From positions 29,735 to 93,734 of the forward strand of contig NZ_CBVJ010000020.1 in assembly GCF_000513275.1 (NCBI RefSeq): a stretch of DNA of 64,000 bases, read 5' to 3'. Position 1 is the first letter of the stretch. Each line of letters starts with the position of its first letter. Position numbers and translations under genes: made by a program. Positions 8,877 to 19,535 of the stretch are shown piece by piece. Origin of the DNA: Paenibacillus gorillae. Its GTDB lineage: Bacteria > Bacillota > Bacilli > Paenibacillales > Paenibacillaceae. The notes under the pieces were generated by a model, which worked only from the letters and a program-made list of their open reading frames with translations, ran no database searches and was not told the DNA's origin.

Positions 8877-10010
8877 ATGACAATTGATCATGCTAAAGCG
8901 AAAGAAATGGTCGTTCGTCTTCACGAGCTGCCGGGAGTAGGCTGGCATGCCATTCAGAAGGCGGTTGCACAAAGTCTTTGGACCAAAGCTGAGGGCATGA
9001 CGGAAGCGGATTGGCTTGAAGCGGGCTTTCAACGGGCTCAGGCGCTGTCTGCTGCCGTTCGGATGCAGGAACCGATGCTCAAGGAGGATTCACCAGCCGA
9101 ACGCGCCATACGGCTTGGAGCGTCCGTTATTACGCCTTATGATGACCTGTATCCAGCCGCTATGCGCCAAATGCCGCAGCCGCCATGGGTCTTATATGCG
9201 TGGGGACGGCTGGAATTATTGGAACGGCCATCTATTGCTGTTGTCGGGACACGCAATCCAACGGCTTATGGGCGCCATACAGCGGCGCAATTAGCTGAAC
9301 AGCTGTCTGCGAGCGGATTGACTGTCATCAGCGGATTAGCACGTGGAATCGACGCTGTTGCCCATCAAGCCGCCCTGCAAAAAGCCGGTGGCACGATAGC
9401 GGTGCTTGCAAGCGCTGTAAATAGTTGTTATCCTTCTGAGAATAGAGAACTGTATCGACAGATCTCCGAGCAGGGTCTGCTGCTGTCCGAAACACCGATC
9501 GGCGCAAAGCTGCATCCGGGCATGTTCCCGCTCCGCAATCGCATTATCGCCGGACTGTCCCTTGGAACGCTTGTTGTCGAAGCAGCGAAGGGAAGCGGCT
9601 CGCTTATAACTGCGGATCAAGCGGTCGAAATGTCTCGTGACGTATTTGCCGTACCGGGGCCGATATCATCCCCAAAGAGCGAAGGGGCCAATGAGCTGAT
9701 TGGGAAGGGAGCAAAGCTTGTAAGCCGCGTTGAACATATAATAGAAGAGTTTCCTTGGCTGACGGAGCAGTTGAACCGAATCTCCGGTGTAAACCGTTTG
9801 AAAAAAGGGCATTCCGCGGAAGCCGAGCAGTCCAGCTTGTCAGCAGAAGAGCGCAAATTGATCGAGATTTTACGCGATCAGCCGCTTTCTATGAACGACT
9901 TGCACCAGATAACGGCAATCCCGTTTGGACATTTGAGCGCACTTCTGATAAATTTATGTATAAAACGGAAAATCGAACAGCAGCCAGGATCACTTTATAT
10001 AGTATTGTAA
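8877..10010 (+). CDS. dprA: DNA-processing protein DprA/Smf
   Basis: DprA, 377 aa, loads RecA onto incoming single-stranded DNA during natural transformation. The Rossmann core has VVGTRNPTAYGR, SGLARGIDAVAHQAAL, FPLRNRIIAGLS and GSGSLITADQAVE. An N-terminal helix-hairpin-helix-like region (LHELPGVGWHAIQKA) and a C-terminal winged-helix-like DML1 domain are also present. I chose ATG 8877 because GAGAGGG lies 8 bases before it; an upstream ATG at 8841 would add 12 residues with a poorer site. Its place between sucD and topA is the standard Bacillus order. Confidence 0.94.
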   Translation: MTIDHAKAKEMVVRLHELPGVGWHAIQKAVAQSLWTKAEGMTEADWLEAGFQRAQALSAAVRMQEPMLKEDSPAERAIRLGASVITPYDDLYPAAMRQMPQPPWVLYAWGRLELLERPSIAVVGTRNPTAYGRHTAAQLAEQLSASGLTVISGLARGIDAVAHQAALQKAGGTIAVLASAVNSCYPSENRELYRQISEQGLLLSETPIGAKLHPGMFPLRNRIIAGLSLGTLVVEAAKGSGSLITADQAVEMSRDVFAVPGPISSPKSEGANELIGKGAKLVSRVEHIIEEFPWLTEQLNRISGVNRLKKGHSAEAEQSSLSAEERKLIEILRDQPLSMNDLHQITAIPFGHLSALLINLCIKRKIEQQPGSLYIVL

Positions 10011-10037
10011 CTAGCAGTGGAGAGAGGGGGCGCCTGA

Positions 10038-12134
10038 ATGGCAGATTCACTCGTAATCGTAGAATCACCGGCCAAAGCCAAAACCATAGGCAAATATTTG
10101 GGCAGCAAGTATATCGTAAAAGCCTCTATGGGCCATATTCGCGATTTGCCAAAAAGTCAGATTGGCGTCGAAGTGGACAATGATTTTAATCCGAAATATA
10201 TTACGATTCGCGGTAAAGGCTCCGTATTGAAAGAATTGAAGGATGCCAGCAAAAAAGTAAAGCAAGTCTTTCTGGCGGCCGATCCGGATCGCGAAGGAGA
10301 AGCAATTGCTTGGCATCTGGCACACTATCTCGAGCTTGATGAGACCGATACATGCCGCGTTGTATTTAATGAAATAACGAAGCAGGCGGTCAAAGATGCG
10401 TTCAAAACGCCGCGCAAAATCAATATGGATCTTGTCAATGCGCAGCAAGCCAGACGGATCCTTGACCGGCTCGTCGGTTATAAAATCAGTCCGCTTCTGT
10501 GGAAAAAAGTTAAAAAAGGCTTGTCCGCAGGCCGTGTACAATCGGTATGCGTAAAGCTCATCATCGACCGGGAGAATGAAATCGACGCTTTCATCCCGGA
10601 AGAATATTGGTCAATTACGGCCAAAATGACGCAGAAAGGCGTTCCGTTCGAAGCGAAATACATTTCGATCGGCGGCCAGAAACGCGACCTCGGCAACGAA
10701 CAGGAAATGCAAACGGTATTAGATGCCCTCGCAGGCAATCAGTTTACGGTTGCAGAAGTGAAAGAGAAAGAACGGCTCCGCAACCCGGCACCCCCGTTCA
10801 TTACAAGCTCCTTGCAGCAGGAAGCTGCGCGCAAGCTGGGCTTCCGCGCTTCCAAGACAATGTCCGTCGCTCAGCAGCTCTATGAAGGGGTAGAATTGGG
10901 CAAAGAGGGCACGGTAGGTTTAATTACGTATATGAGAACGGACTCCACGCGTATTTCTCCGATTGCCCAAGAAGAAGCGAAAGAATATATTACCGAGAAG
11001 TACGGCGCACCGTTCTGGCCGGAACAGCCTCGCGTTTATACAAAGAAAAACAGCAATGCCCAAGACGCTCATGAAGCGATCCGCCCAACATCCGTACTGC
11101 GCGATCCGGAAACGATGAAGCCGTTTCTGAGCCGCGATCAGCTCCGGTTGTACAAACTGGTATGGGAACGATTCGTTTCGAGCCAGATGTCTTCCGCTGT
11201 ATTGGATACGATGACAGTTGACCTGTCCTCAGGTGATGTCGTTTTCCGCGCCAATGGCTCGAAAGTCAAATTCGCAGGTTTTATGAAGGTATATGTCGAG
11301 GGCAATGACGACGGTACTGAAGAGGAGCATAAGTTTCTGCCTCCGTTCGCGATTGGAGACGTCGTAACCTCTGAGACGATCGATCCGAAGCAGCATTTCA
11401 CGCAGCCGCCTCCGCGTTATTCTGAAGCACGGCTCGTAAGAACGCTGGAGGAGCTCGGTATAGGGCGGCCAAGTACGTATGCGCCAACGCTGGAAACGAT
11501 TCAGAAGCGCGGATATGTTGCCATCGAGGAGAAGAAGTTCATGCCGACGGAGCTCGGAGAACTCGTTATCCAGTTGATGGAGGAGTTTTTCCCGGAAATA
11601 CTCGATGCGGAGTTTACCGCCCATATGGAAGGTGACCTCGACCATGTGGAGGAAGGCAGCCAGGATTGGGTGAAGGTGCTTGCTTCCTTCTATGAATCAT
11701 TCGAGAAGCGGCTTGAAGTCGCTGAAGAGGAAATGAAGGAAATTGAAATTCAAGATGAAGTGTCCGATGAGGTATGCGAGAAGTGCGGACGCCATATGGT
11801 ATACAAAATGGGCCGTTTCGGCAAATTCCTGGCTTGCTCCGGATTTCCGGACTGCCGCAATACGAAGCCGATTGTGAAAGACATCGGTGTCACTTGCCCG
11901 AAATGCCATGAAGGCAAAATCATTGAACGCCGCAGTAAAAAAGGACGCATTTTCTACGGTTGTGATACATACCCGACCTGCGATTATGTGTCCTGGGATA
12001 AACCGTCCGGCAAGCCTTGCCCGAAATGCGAAGCGATGCTGGTGGAGAAAAAGAGCCGCAACGGCGGAAGACTGCAATGCCCATCTTGTGACTATTCCGA
12101 GGAATTGCCGGACGAGGATCAAGAGCAGGCATAG
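10038..12134 (+). CDS. topA: DNA topoisomerase I
   Basis: A type IA topoisomerase of 698 aa that relaxes negative supercoils. The TOPRIM domain starts [19 protein letters not shown] and has the acidic [15 protein letters not shown] motif. The catalytic Tyr is in [13 protein letters not shown]. The C-terminus carries three zinc-ribbon modules: CEKCG with C-x4-C, CPKCHEGK, and CPKCEAML with CPSC. The start is supported by a purine-rich site 10 bases upstream. It is 27 bases after dprA and probably co-transcribed with it. Confidence 0.97.
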   Translation: MADSLVIVESPAKAKTIGKYLGSKYIVKASMGHIRDLPKSQIGVEVDNDFNPKYITIRGKGSVLKELKDASKKVKQVFLAADPDREGEAIAWHLAHYLELDETDTCRVVFNEITKQAVKDAFKTPRKINMDLVNAQQARRILDRLVGYKISPLLWKKVKKGLSAGRVQSVCVKLIIDRENEIDAFIPEEYWSITAKMTQKGVPFEAKYISIGGQKRDLGNEQEMQTVLDALAGNQFTVAEVKEKERLRNPAPPFITSSLQQEAARKLGFRASKTMSVAQQLYEGVELGKEGTVGLITYMRTDSTRISPIAQEEAKEYITEKYGAPFWPEQPRVYTKKNSNAQDAHEAIRPTSVLRDPETMKPFLSRDQLRLYKLVWERFVSSQMSSAVLDTMTVDLSSGDVVFRANGSKVKFAGFMKVYVEGNDDGTEEEHKFLPPFAIGDVVTSETIDPKQHFTQPPPRYSEARLVRTLEELGIGRPSTYAPTLETIQKRGYVAIEEKKFMPTELGELVIQLMEEFFPEILDAEFTAHMEGDLDHVEEGSQDWVKVLASFYESFEKRLEVAEEEMKEIEIQDEVSDEVCEKCGRHMVYKMGRFGKFLACSGFPDCRNTKPIVKDIGVTCPKCHEGKIIERRSKKGRIFYGCDTYPTCDYVSWDKPSGKPCPKCEAMLVEKKSRNGGRLQCPSCDYSEELPDEDQEQA

Positions 12135-12163
12135 CGGACCGCAGCCTGTCTGCCACCATCTGA

Positions 12164-12186
12164 GTCCTCCCCTAACAGGGGAGGAC
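12164..12186 (+). terminator. Hairpin after topA, possible weak terminator
   Basis: A perfect 10-bp stem, GTCCTCCCCT with AGGGGAGGAC, encloses a 3-base loop 30 bases after the topA stop. Only a short ATTTCT follows, so it may attenuate or stabilise the 3' end rather than fully terminate before trmFO. Confidence 0.55.
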
Positions 12187-12326
12187 ATTTCTGCTGTGAA
12201 ACCATCTCAGCATAGTTATAACCAGCCAATTATTATGCATCACAACGAATACGTTTCGCAGCACACTGCAAAGGGCCTCAAGGCATTTTGCAGAAGCTGT
12301 CTGAACATCTATTGGAGGTACTGAAA

Positions 12327-13661
12327 TTGTCTCATACTCAAAAAGTTACTGTAATCGGAGCCGGGTTAGCCGGAAGTGAAGCCGCTTGGCAAATCGCATC
12401 TCAAGGCGTTCCGGTCGTCTTGTATGAAATGCGCCCGGAGACGAAGACGCCTGCGCATCATACGAATCAATTCGCAGAGCTTGTCTGCAGCAACAGTCTT
12501 CGTGCAAACGGCCTGTCAAATGCAGTTGGCGTATTGAAAGAGGAAATGCGGCAGCTGGATTCACTGATTCTGGGCTGTGCGGACCGTAACGCGGTTCCGG
12601 CAGGCGGTGCGCTTGCAGTCGACCGTGACGGCTTCTCAGGGGAAGTAACGCGTCTGCTGCACGAGCATCCCCTTGTAGAGGTCCGCAACGAAGAGGTGAA
12701 GGAGATTCCAACGGACGGAATCGTCGTAATCGCGACTGGCCCGTTAACCGCTCCTTCGTTGTCAGCACAGGTTAGAGATTTGCTTGGAGAAGAGTATTTC
12801 TACTTCTATGATGCGGCAGCTCCTATTATCGACAAGGATTCCATTGACATGAGCAAGGTCTATTTGGCATCCCGCTATGACAAAGGCGAAGCCGCTTACT
12901 TGAATTGTCCAATGACAGAAGAAGAGTTCAATATTTTCCATGAAGCGTTGACGACAGCGGAGAAGGCTGAGTTGAAGGATTTCGAGAAGGAAGTTTACTT
13001 CGAAGGCTGTATGCCGATTGAGGTTATGGCCAGCCGCGGCAAACAGACGGTGCTGTTCGGGCCGATGAAGCCCGTTGGCTTGATTAATCCGCATACCGGC
13101 AAGCTGCCTCATGCCGTTATCCAGCTTCGGCAGGATAATGCTGCGGGTACATTATACAATATGGTCGGATTCCAGACGCATCTCAAATGGGGCGAGCAAA
13201 AACGGGTATTTTCCCTCATTCCAGGTCTGGAAAATGCGGAATTCGTTCGCTTTGGCGTCATGCACCGCAATACTTTCATTAATTCACCACGCGTGATGCG
13301 TCCAACCTACCAATTAAAGGACCGTGAAAACCTGTTCTTCGCCGGGCAAATGACCGGTGTTGAAGGTTACGTTGAATCTGCGGCATCCGGTCTTATCGCC
13401 GGCTTTAACGCAGCACGACTGGCCCGTGGCCTTGAGCCGCTCGTATTGCCTGTCGACACTACGCTGGGCAGTATGGCGAATTATATAACGACAGCTGACT
13501 TCAAGCACTTCCAGCCGATGAATGCCAATTTTGGCCTCTTCCCGCCGCTGGAGACGCGTATCCGCAACAAGAAGGATAAGAACGAAGCGATCGCAAATCG
13601 GGCGCTGGAAGGAATTTCAAAGTTTAAAGAGGAACATTTTGATCATTTAGCCGTAAAGTAA
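12327..13661 (+). CDS. trmFO: Methylenetetrahydrofolate-tRNA (uracil-54-C5)-methyltransferase
   Basis: TrmFO, 444 aa, makes m5U54 in the tRNA T-loop using methylene-THF and FADH2; it was once called Gid. The FAD Rossmann motif [13 protein letters not shown] is at the N-terminus, and the family stretches [21 protein letters not shown] and [18 protein letters not shown] follow. The TTG start at 12327 is set by GGAGG 9 bases upstream; an earlier in-frame ATG at 12288 overlaps no ribosome site. The next gene is hslV; the codV gene found here in B. subtilis is missing. Confidence 0.94.
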   Translation: MSHTQKVTVIGAGLAGSEAAWQIASQGVPVVLYEMRPETKTPAHHTNQFAELVCSNSLRANGLSNAVGVLKEEMRQLDSLILGCADRNAVPAGGALAVDRDGFSGEVTRLLHEHPLVEVRNEEVKEIPTDGIVVIATGPLTAPSLSAQVRDLLGEEYFYFYDAAAPIIDKDSIDMSKVYLASRYDKGEAAYLNCPMTEEEFNIFHEALTTAEKAELKDFEKEVYFEGCMPIEVMASRGKQTVLFGPMKPVGLINPHTGKLPHAVIQLRQDNAAGTLYNMVGFQTHLKWGEQKRVFSLIPGLENAEFVRFGVMHRNTFINSPRVMRPTYQLKDRENLFFAGQMTGVEGYVESAASGLIAGFNAARLARGLEPLVLPVDTTLGSMANYITTADFKHFQPMNANFGLFPPLETRIRNKKDKNEAIANRALEGISKFKEEHFDHLAVK

Positions 13662-13719
13662 GGCGTTAGCTTTAGTCTCTAGCCTAATGAAGCAAGCCAA
13701 AATCATGGAGGTGCGGAAG

Positions 13720-14268
13720 ATGGAGATGGAATTTCACGCAACGACGATATGCGCCGTGCGGCATGAAGGGAAGGGCGCTATAGCGGGTGACGGTCAGGTG
13801 ACCTTCGGCAACAGCGTCGTGATGAAGAACAAAGCGAAGAAGGTACGCCGCTTGTACCGCGGTCAAGTTATTGCCGGCTTCGCGGGCTCCGTCGCCGACG
13901 CGATTACGCTCTTCGAGAAGTTCGAAGCGAAGCTCGAGGAGCATCACGGCAACTTGCAGCGTGCAGCCGTGGAGCTCGCCAAGGACTGGCGTTCGGATCG
14001 CATCCTGCGCAAGCTGGAAGCGCTGATGCTCGTCATGGATACGACAGGGCTCTTGCTTATTTCAGGCAATGGTGAAATTATCGAACCGGACGACGGCATT
14101 CTCGCTATCGGCTCTGGCGGCAATTACGCTCTATCTGCAGCAAGAGCGCTGCAAAAGCACGCTCCGCATATGGATGCGAAAGATATCGCCAAAGCATCGC
14201 TTGAAGTGGCTGCCGATATTTGCGTTTATACGAATCATAATATCATTGTCGAAGAAATCGGTTCATAA
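13720..14268 (+). CDS. hslV: ATP-dependent protease peptidase subunit HslV (ClpQ)
   Basis: ClpQ/HslV, 182 aa, is the proteolytic core of the HslVU two-component protease. The FHATTICAV segment holds the N-terminal nucleophile after processing. [18 protein letters not shown] and [17 protein letters not shown] are conserved. ATG 13720 is preferred because GGAGGTG lies 6 bases before it; the upstream ATG at 13687 would put that ribosome site inside the gene. It is followed 18 bases later by hslU. Confidence 0.95.
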   Translation: MEMEFHATTICAVRHEGKGAIAGDGQVTFGNSVVMKNKAKKVRRLYRGQVIAGFAGSVADAITLFEKFEAKLEEHHGNLQRAAVELAKDWRSDRILRKLEALMLVMDTTGLLLISGNGEIIEPDDGILAIGSGGNYALSAARALQKHAPHMDAKDIAKASLEVAADICVYTNHNIIVEEIGS

Positions 14269-14286
14269 GAGCGGAGGAGATCAGAG

Positions 14287-15687
14287 ATGGCGAATGATGC
14301 GATGACACCGCGGCAAATCGTTGCGGAACTGGATAAATATATTGTCGGCCAAAAGCAAGCAAAGCGTTCTGTGGCGATTGCGCTGCGGAACCGGTATCGG
14401 AGAAGCATGCTGGAAGAAAATATCCGGGATGAAATTGTGCCGAAGAACATTCTTATGATCGGGCCTACTGGCGTCGGGAAGACGGAAATTGCCCGCCGGC
14501 TCGCCAAGCTGGTTAAAGCGCCATTCGTGAAGCTAGAAGCGACGAAGTTCACGGAAGTCGGCTATGTCGGCCGCGATGTAGAGTCCATGGTGCGTGACCT
14601 GATTGAGACCGCTATCCGGATGGTCAAAGCTGAACGTACGGAACAGGTAAAGGACAAAGCGGAAAAGCAGGCGAATGAGCGTCTGGTGCACCTGCTTGTC
14701 CCTTCGAAAGTAAAAGAAAAAAGCGGCAAAAACCCGTTTGAAATGCTGTTCGGCAATCAGAACCAGGAGAAAGAGCCTGTCGAGGAACCGGAACAGGACC
14801 AAGCGATTGTCGCAAAGCGCTCGCAGATTAAAGAAGATCTGGCTGCAGGCAAGCTTGAAAACGAGGTTGTCGAGGTCGAGGTTGAGGATGCTGCGCCGAA
14901 TATGCTGGATATGCTGGGTGGTCAAGGACCGGAAGGCATGGGCATGAATATGCAGGAGCTGTTTGGCCAATTGCTTCCGAAGAAGACAAAGAAGCGGAAG
15001 CTGCCTGTCAAGGAAGCACGTAAATTGCTTATTCAGGAAGAAGCGAATAAATTAATCAATATGGATGAAGTGATTGCGGAATCGGTAACGCGCGCAGAGC
15101 AATCCGGCATCATTTTCATAGATGAGATAGACAAAATCGCCAGCCCGTCAAGAGGTTCAGGTCCCGATGTGTCAAGAGAAGGCGTGCAGCGTGACATTTT
15201 GCCGATTGTAGAGGGTTCTACCGTCATGACGAAGTACGGTCCGGTAAAAACGGACTATATTTTATTCATTGCGGCAGGCGCTTTTCACGTTTCCAAGCCT
15301 TCGGACCTTATTCCGGAGCTTCAGGGACGTTTCCCGATTCGTGTGGAGCTGACTTCACTCAGTCTTGACGATTTCGTCAGCATTTTGAAAGAACCGAAAA
15401 ACGCTTTAACAAAGCAATATGCGGCATTGCTGCAAACGGAAGGCATTACGATTGAGTTCTCGGACGATGCGATTAAGGAGCTGGCATCCATTGCAGCGGA
15501 CGTGAATCGCAACACGGAAAATATCGGTGCACGCAGACTTCACACGATTCTTGAGAAGCTTCTGGAGGATTTATCGTTCGAAGCGCCTGACATTACGCTG
15601 GATCAGATGACGATCACGCCTGAATATGTGCGAGAAAAAGTCGGAGGCATTGCGCAAAACCGCGATTTAAGTCAATATATATTGTAG
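14287..15687 (+). CDS. hslU: HslU (ClpY) AAA+ ATPase of the HslVU protease
   Basis: ClpY/HslU, 466 aa, unfolds substrates and feeds them to HslV. The N-terminus [20 protein letters not shown] is diagnostic. Walker A is [11 protein letters not shown] and Walker B is [10 protein letters not shown]. The variable I-domain lies between them (about residues 110-245). The sensor region GRFPIRVEL and the C-terminal SQYIL tail, which docks into HslV, are present. It lies in an operon with hslV and codY. Confidence 0.97.
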   Translation: MANDAMTPRQIVAELDKYIVGQKQAKRSVAIALRNRYRRSMLEENIRDEIVPKNILMIGPTGVGKTEIARRLAKLVKAPFVKLEATKFTEVGYVGRDVESMVRDLIETAIRMVKAERTEQVKDKAEKQANERLVHLLVPSKVKEKSGKNPFEMLFGNQNQEKEPVEEPEQDQAIVAKRSQIKEDLAAGKLENEVVEVEVEDAAPNMLDMLGGQGPEGMGMNMQELFGQLLPKKTKKRKLPVKEARKLLIQEEANKLINMDEVIAESVTRAEQSGIIFIDEIDKIASPSRGSGPDVSREGVQRDILPIVEGSTVMTKYGPVKTDYILFIAAGAFHVSKPSDLIPELQGRFPIRVELTSLSLDDFVSILKEPKNALTKQYAALLQTEGITIEFSDDAIKELASIAADVNRNTENIGARRLHTILEKLLEDLSFEAPDITLDQMTITPEYVREKVGGIAQNRDLSQYIL

Positions 15688-15717
15688 TTGGTATGAGCTT
15701 TGGGAGGCAGTAGTAAA

Positions 15718-16488
15718 ATGACTTTACTTACAAAAACAAGAACGCTGAACCGGTTGCTCCAGCGAGCAGCCGGCAAGGCGGTTAATTTCCGGGAGATGGC
15801 GGAGGTGCTTAGCAGCACAATTCAGACGAACGTATTCGTCGTCAGCCGCAAAGGCAAGGTGCTGGGCTGCGCGGCAGTAAACGCTTATGATCATGATTCT
15901 TTACGATCAATGTCGGCAGATGAGCTTCGTTTCCCTCAGCCTAGCAATGTCCTTTTTTTGGACATGCAGGAATCGGTAACGAATGTTCAGCCGGATAATG
16001 GCGTTTACGAAGCGTTTCCAACGCTGGGACAGCAGGAAATTATGACGGTAGTCCCGATTACAGGCGGGGGAGACAGACTTGGTACGCTCGTATTAACCCG
16101 GCAAAACGGACCTTTTGACGATGATGATCTAGTGCTTGCGGAGTATGGATCTACGATTGTCGGAATGGAAATATTGCGGGAGCGTGCGGATGAGGTGGAA
16201 CAAGAGGTTCGGAGCCGGGCTGTTGTATCGGTAGCGATCGGTTCCCTTTCTTTCAGTGAACTGGAAGCTGTCGAACATATCTTCGAAGAATTGGAAGGGA
16301 AAGAGGGACTTTTGGTTGCCTCTAAAATTGCTGATCGTGTCGGAATTACACGTTCTGTCATCGTAAACGCGCTTCGCAAGCTGGAAAGCGCAGGCGTTAT
16401 TGAGACGAGATCGCTTGGCATGAAAGGTACCTACATCAAAATTCTAAATCACCAGCTGTTACAGGAACTGGAAAAAATAAAATCTTAA
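15718..16488 (+). CDS. codY: GTP-sensing transcriptional pleiotropic repressor CodY
   Basis: CodY, 256 aa, represses amino acid uptake and other stationary-phase genes when branched-chain amino acids and GTP are plentiful. The N-terminal GAF-like ligand domain starts [15 protein letters not shown]. The C-terminal winged helix has [20 protein letters not shown], the recognition region. The ATG at 15718 has GGGAGG 9 bases upstream; an in-frame TTG at 15700 is unlikely to be used. It precedes fla/che, as in Bacillus, where CodY also represses that operon. Confidence 0.97.
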   Translation: MTLLTKTRTLNRLLQRAAGKAVNFREMAEVLSSTIQTNVFVVSRKGKVLGCAAVNAYDHDSLRSMSADELRFPQPSNVLFLDMQESVTNVQPDNGVYEAFPTLGQQEIMTVVPITGGGDRLGTLVLTRQNGPFDDDDLVLAEYGSTIVGMEILRERADEVEQEVRSRAVVSVAIGSLSFSELEAVEHIFEELEGKEGLLVASKIADRVGITRSVIVNALRKLESAGVIETRSLGMKGTYIKILNHQLLQELEKIKS

Positions 16489-16515
16489 TAAGAAATTTCG
16501 TAATATCCCACCACT

Positions 16516-16550
16516 AAAGCCCTATCTTTCACCAAAGATAGGGCTTTTTT
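16516..16550 (+). terminator. Intrinsic terminator after codY
   Basis: AAAGCCCTATCTTT pairs perfectly over 14 bp with AAAGATAGGGCTTT around a CACC loop, followed by T residues. It separates the hslVU-codY unit from the flagellar operon, so flgB needs its own promoter between 16551 and 16714. Confidence 0.95.
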
Positions 16551-16672
16551 CTTATTGTAATAATTTAGGTAATTGGTGAATATTAACTTGTCGGCAAATC
16601 TCGACAGCTTCGTCTCATTTTTTTCATAATTATGTGTCGAAGAAAGAAGGAATGGTAGACATTCTGTTGAAT

Positions 16673-16701
16673 ACGTCTAAGTGACATCTTCAAATCGAAA
16701 G
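16673..16701 (+). promoter_or_regulatory. Weak candidate promoter for the fla/che operon
   Basis: A TTGAAT-like -35 and a TCAAAT-like -10, about 17 bases apart, sit just upstream of flgB. Each matches the SigA consensus at only four of six positions. The strong terminator upstream implies that some promoter lies between 16551 and 16714, but I cannot fix it with confidence. Confidence 0.25.
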
Positions 16702-16714
16702 TGGTGAATACAGC

Positions 16715-17128
16715 GTGAATTTGTTGAACGGAGCATCATTTCAACGGTTGGAGGGAGCGGTTAACGCGGCGGAAATGCGTCAAACGGTTTTGGCTAACAA
16801 CATTGCCAACGCAGAAACGCCAGGCTACAAGCGGTCCGAGGTTATGTTCGAGCAGTTGCTGAAAGATCAGATGGGTCAACAGTCACCCGGCAAACTTGCC
16901 GGAAAGCGCACCAACGCTAGACATATCCCGATAGGGGTAGGCACATCGATGCCAACAGCACAATTGTCGACAGACCAACTGACGAAAATGAACAATAACG
17001 AAAATAATGTCGATATCGACAGAGAAATGTCGTTGCTTGCCAAAAACCAACTAAGTTACAACTTCTATATTCAGCAAATCAGTCATGATGCGAAGATGAT
17101 GCGCATTGGAATCGAAGGGAGGATTTAA
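16715..17128 (+). CDS. flgB: Flagellar basal body rod protein FlgB
   Basis: FlgB, 137 aa, is a proximal rod subunit exported by the flagellar type III system. The rod-protein signature LANNIANAETPGYKRSEV is at about residues 28-45, and the C-terminal heptad region (KNQLSYNFYIQQISHDAKMM) matches the family. The GTG start has AAAGTGGTG 8 bases upstream. It is the first gene of the fla/che operon and sits 2 bases before flgC. Confidence 0.95.
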   Translation: MNLLNGASFQRLEGAVNAAEMRQTVLANNIANAETPGYKRSEVMFEQLLKDQMGQQSPGKLAGKRTNARHIPIGVGTSMPTAQLSTDQLTKMNNNENNVDIDREMSLLAKNQLSYNFYIQQISHDAKMMRIGIEGRI

Positions 17129-17130
17129 AA

Positions 17131-17580
17131 ATGAGAATTTCTAATAGTTTTGATGCCAGTGCCTCCGCTCTGACTGCGCAGAGACTTCGGATGGACGTCA
17201 TTTCCTCCAATATCGCCAATTCAGAAACGACTCGCGCTTCCTATGTGAATGGGCAATTTGTCCCATATAAGCGTAAAATGGTCGTTCTGGAGCCAGCGCA
17301 GCAAAATTTCGCTGAACTATTAAACGGCCAATTGAATGGATCCAATAGTTCGCAAGGCGTAAGAGCAACCCGGATTATCGAGGATCAGACACCGAGCAAG
17401 CTCGTCTACAATCCTACGCATCCCGATGCAGACGCGAACGGCTACGTAAGTATGCCGAACGTCGACGTTGCGAAAGAGATGGTGGACATGATATCGGCAA
17501 CCCGCATGTACGAAGCAAACATAACGGCATTAAACGCGTCGAAGGCGATGTTCGTCAAAGCGCTTGAGATCGGCAAATAA
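17131..17580 (+). CDS. flgC: Flagellar basal body rod protein FlgC
   Basis: FlgC, 149 aa, is another proximal rod subunit. The N-terminus contains MDVISSNIANSETTRA, the rod signature, and the C-terminus has VDVAKEMVDMISATRMYEANI, typical of FlgC. The start has GGGAGG about 8 bases upstream. It lies in the basal-body gene run flgB-flgC-fliE-fliF. Confidence 0.95.
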   Translation: MRISNSFDASASALTAQRLRMDVISSNIANSETTRASYVNGQFVPYKRKMVVLEPAQQNFAELLNGQLNGSNSSQGVRATRIIEDQTPSKLVYNPTHPDADANGYVSMPNVDVAKEMVDMISATRMYEANITALNASKAMFVKALEIGK

Positions 17581-17607
17581 TCTAACTAGAATCGCGGAGG
17601 TCTTAAC

Positions 17608-17916
17608 ATGATCCAACCTCTTCAGCTAAATCAAGTCCAACCCGTATCCAAGCTGCTGGAAGCAGCCCAGCCGAAACAGGCCACGCCGGCGGAGTTAACG
17701 CAGTCCTTTGGTCAATATCTGCAGCAAGCCATCAATGGCGTAGACTCGCAGATCAAGAACGTACATAACATGAACGACAAGTTTTTAATCGGAGAAGCCG
17801 ATGTATCCCAAGTACTCGTCGCATCTGAACAAGCGCAGCTCAGCCTGCAGCTTACCTCGCAAATTCGCAACAAAATGATTGAAGCATATCAAGAGATAAT
17901 GCGGATGCAAGTGTAG
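17608..17916 (+). CDS. fliE: Flagellar hook-basal body complex protein FliE
   Basis: FliE, 102 aa, is the adapter between the MS ring and the rod. The C-terminal half (ASEQAQLSLQLTSQIRNKMIEAYQEIMRMQV) is the conserved helical region. It is normal length for the family and ends 39 bases before fliF. Confidence 0.93.
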   Translation: MIQPLQLNQVQPVSKLLEAAQPKQATPAELTQSFGQYLQQAINGVDSQIKNVHNMNDKFLIGEADVSQVLVASEQAQLSLQLTSQIRNKMIEAYQEIMRMQV

Positions 17917-17955
17917 CTGTGAACTAGACGTAAACCATTCGGGTGAGGTGACGAT

Positions 17956-19524
17956 GTGAACGAAAGATTCGCCCAAGCACGCCAGAGGCTAACACAGTTT
18001 TGGGGTCAGATGGGTAAAAAACAAAAAATTTGGCTGGGGGCATCGATTGGTGTACTAGTATTGTCCATCATCTTGCTGACTTACATATTCACAAGAACAG
18101 ATTACGAAGTTGCATTTACAAATTTGGATGCGACGGATTCGGCTGCCGTTATGAATTATTTGGACAGCGGCGGCATTACTTATCAGTTGAGCCCTAACGG
18201 TAAAAGTATTTCGGTTCCAAGCGCGGTCGCTTCACGGGTCAAAGTGGACGTCGGCTCACAGGGGCTGGTTAAAAACGGCTCCATGGGTTTTGGGGCCTTT
18301 TCGGAGGGCTCATCGACATTCGGCACGACAGACAATGAATTCAACGTTAAATATTTGAACGCGTTGAATGGCGAAGTCCAGCAGCTTCTGAACGGCATGC
18401 AGGGCGTGGAAAGCTCCAAAGTGCTGGTCAATTTGCCGGAGGAAACGGTGTTTCTCACTCCGGAAGACAAAGATCAAGCATCGGCTTCCATCATGATGAA
18501 CTTTACGGCGGGATACCGTCCCAGCCAAAAGGAAATCGACGGCTATTACAATCTGGTGAAGACGGCGATTCCAAAGCTGGCTATTGAGAACATTACCATT
18601 ACGAGTCCGCAAGGCGAGCTGCTGTCCTCGGCAACGAACGGCATTGCAGCCGGCGCGACAGAAGCAGCTGAAACACAATTTCAAATTCAACGCAAATATG
18701 AATCGGAATTGAAGAAAAACATTCAGCAGTTTCTAGGTCCGCTGTTAGGCGACAATCTCGTAATCAGCGTGGCAAGCAGCTTTAACTTCGACAAGAAGAA
18801 ATCCGAAGAGCAGCTGGTTAAGCCGCTTGAGAACAACAATAATAACGGCATCATCATTAGCGAAGAAACAAATACGAACAGCTCGACGAACGGAAATTCG
18901 CAAGCAGGCGGTGTAGCTGGTACGGGTGAAACGGATGTACCTGGTTACAATGCTGCACAAGGCAGCGGCAATTCCGAATCCGAGCAAAGCTCGCGTATTA
19001 CAAATTACGATGTAAACCGGATTAACAATCTGATCGAATCCGCTCCTTATCAAATTAAGGATTTGTCCATTAGCATTGGTGTTGAGGAAGGCAAGCTGAA
19101 CGAACAATCGCTCGCGAGCGTAACTTCATACCTGACTTCAGTTGTCCGTGCACAGCTGGCCAATTCGGGACAGGATGTTAATGATGACTTATTAATCGGC
19201 AAAAAAGTTGCAGTAATTTCGCAAAATTTTGCTGTAAATGGCGGAAACAATTCTGTAAGCGGCTTGTCCACAGGCTGGGCAATCGGAATCGGCGCCGCGG
19301 CGCTGGCGATTATTGGCGCACTTGCAGTTATGCTCGTTCGAAGACGCAGAAAAAATGCGGCTCAAGAGGAGCTTGTTGCCGATGAACCGATCAAAGTCGA
19401 ATATCCATCGCTGGATATGGATGTTAGCCAAGAAAGCCAAGCTCGTAAAAATCTTGAAACACTGGCCAAACGCAAACCGGAAGAATTCGTTAATCTTCTT
19501 CGCTCCTGGCTTGTGGAAGAATAG
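17956..19524 (+). CDS. fliF: Flagellar M-ring protein FliF
   Basis: FliF, 522 aa, forms the MS ring in the inner membrane. One helix is near the N-terminus (about residues 27-47) and one near residues 440-460, with periplasmic ring-building domains between. A low-complexity Asn/Ser/Gly segment around residues 290-345 is typical of FliF. The cytoplasmic C-terminus PEEFVNLLRSWLVEE binds FliG. The GTG start follows GAGGTG. Confidence 0.95.
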   Translation: MNERFAQARQRLTQFWGQMGKKQKIWLGASIGVLVLSIILLTYIFTRTDYEVAFTNLDATDSAAVMNYLDSGGITYQLSPNGKSISVPSAVASRVKVDVGSQGLVKNGSMGFGAFSEGSSTFGTTDNEFNVKYLNALNGEVQQLLNGMQGVESSKVLVNLPEETVFLTPEDKDQASASIMMNFTAGYRPSQKEIDGYYNLVKTAIPKLAIENITITSPQGELLSSATNGIAAGATEAAETQFQIQRKYESELKKNIQQFLGPLLGDNLVISVASSFNFDKKKSEEQLVKPLENNNNNGIIISEETNTNSSTNGNSQAGGVAGTGETDVPGYNAAQGSGNSESEQSSRITNYDVNRINNLIESAPYQIKDLSISIGVEEGKLNEQSLASVTSYLTSVVRAQLANSGQDVNDDLLIGKKVAVISQNFAVNGGNNSVSGLSTGWAIGIGAAALAIIGALAVMLVRRRRKNAAQEELVADEPIKVEYPSLDMDVSQESQARKNLETLAKRKPEEFVNLLRSWLVEE

Positions 19525-19535
19525 AGGTGGCATAA

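Noticed and set aside
12240..12326. Start of trmFO at the upstream ATG 12288
   Set aside because: The ribosome site GGAGG lies downstream of that ATG and upstream of the TTG at 12327, so the TTG is preferred.
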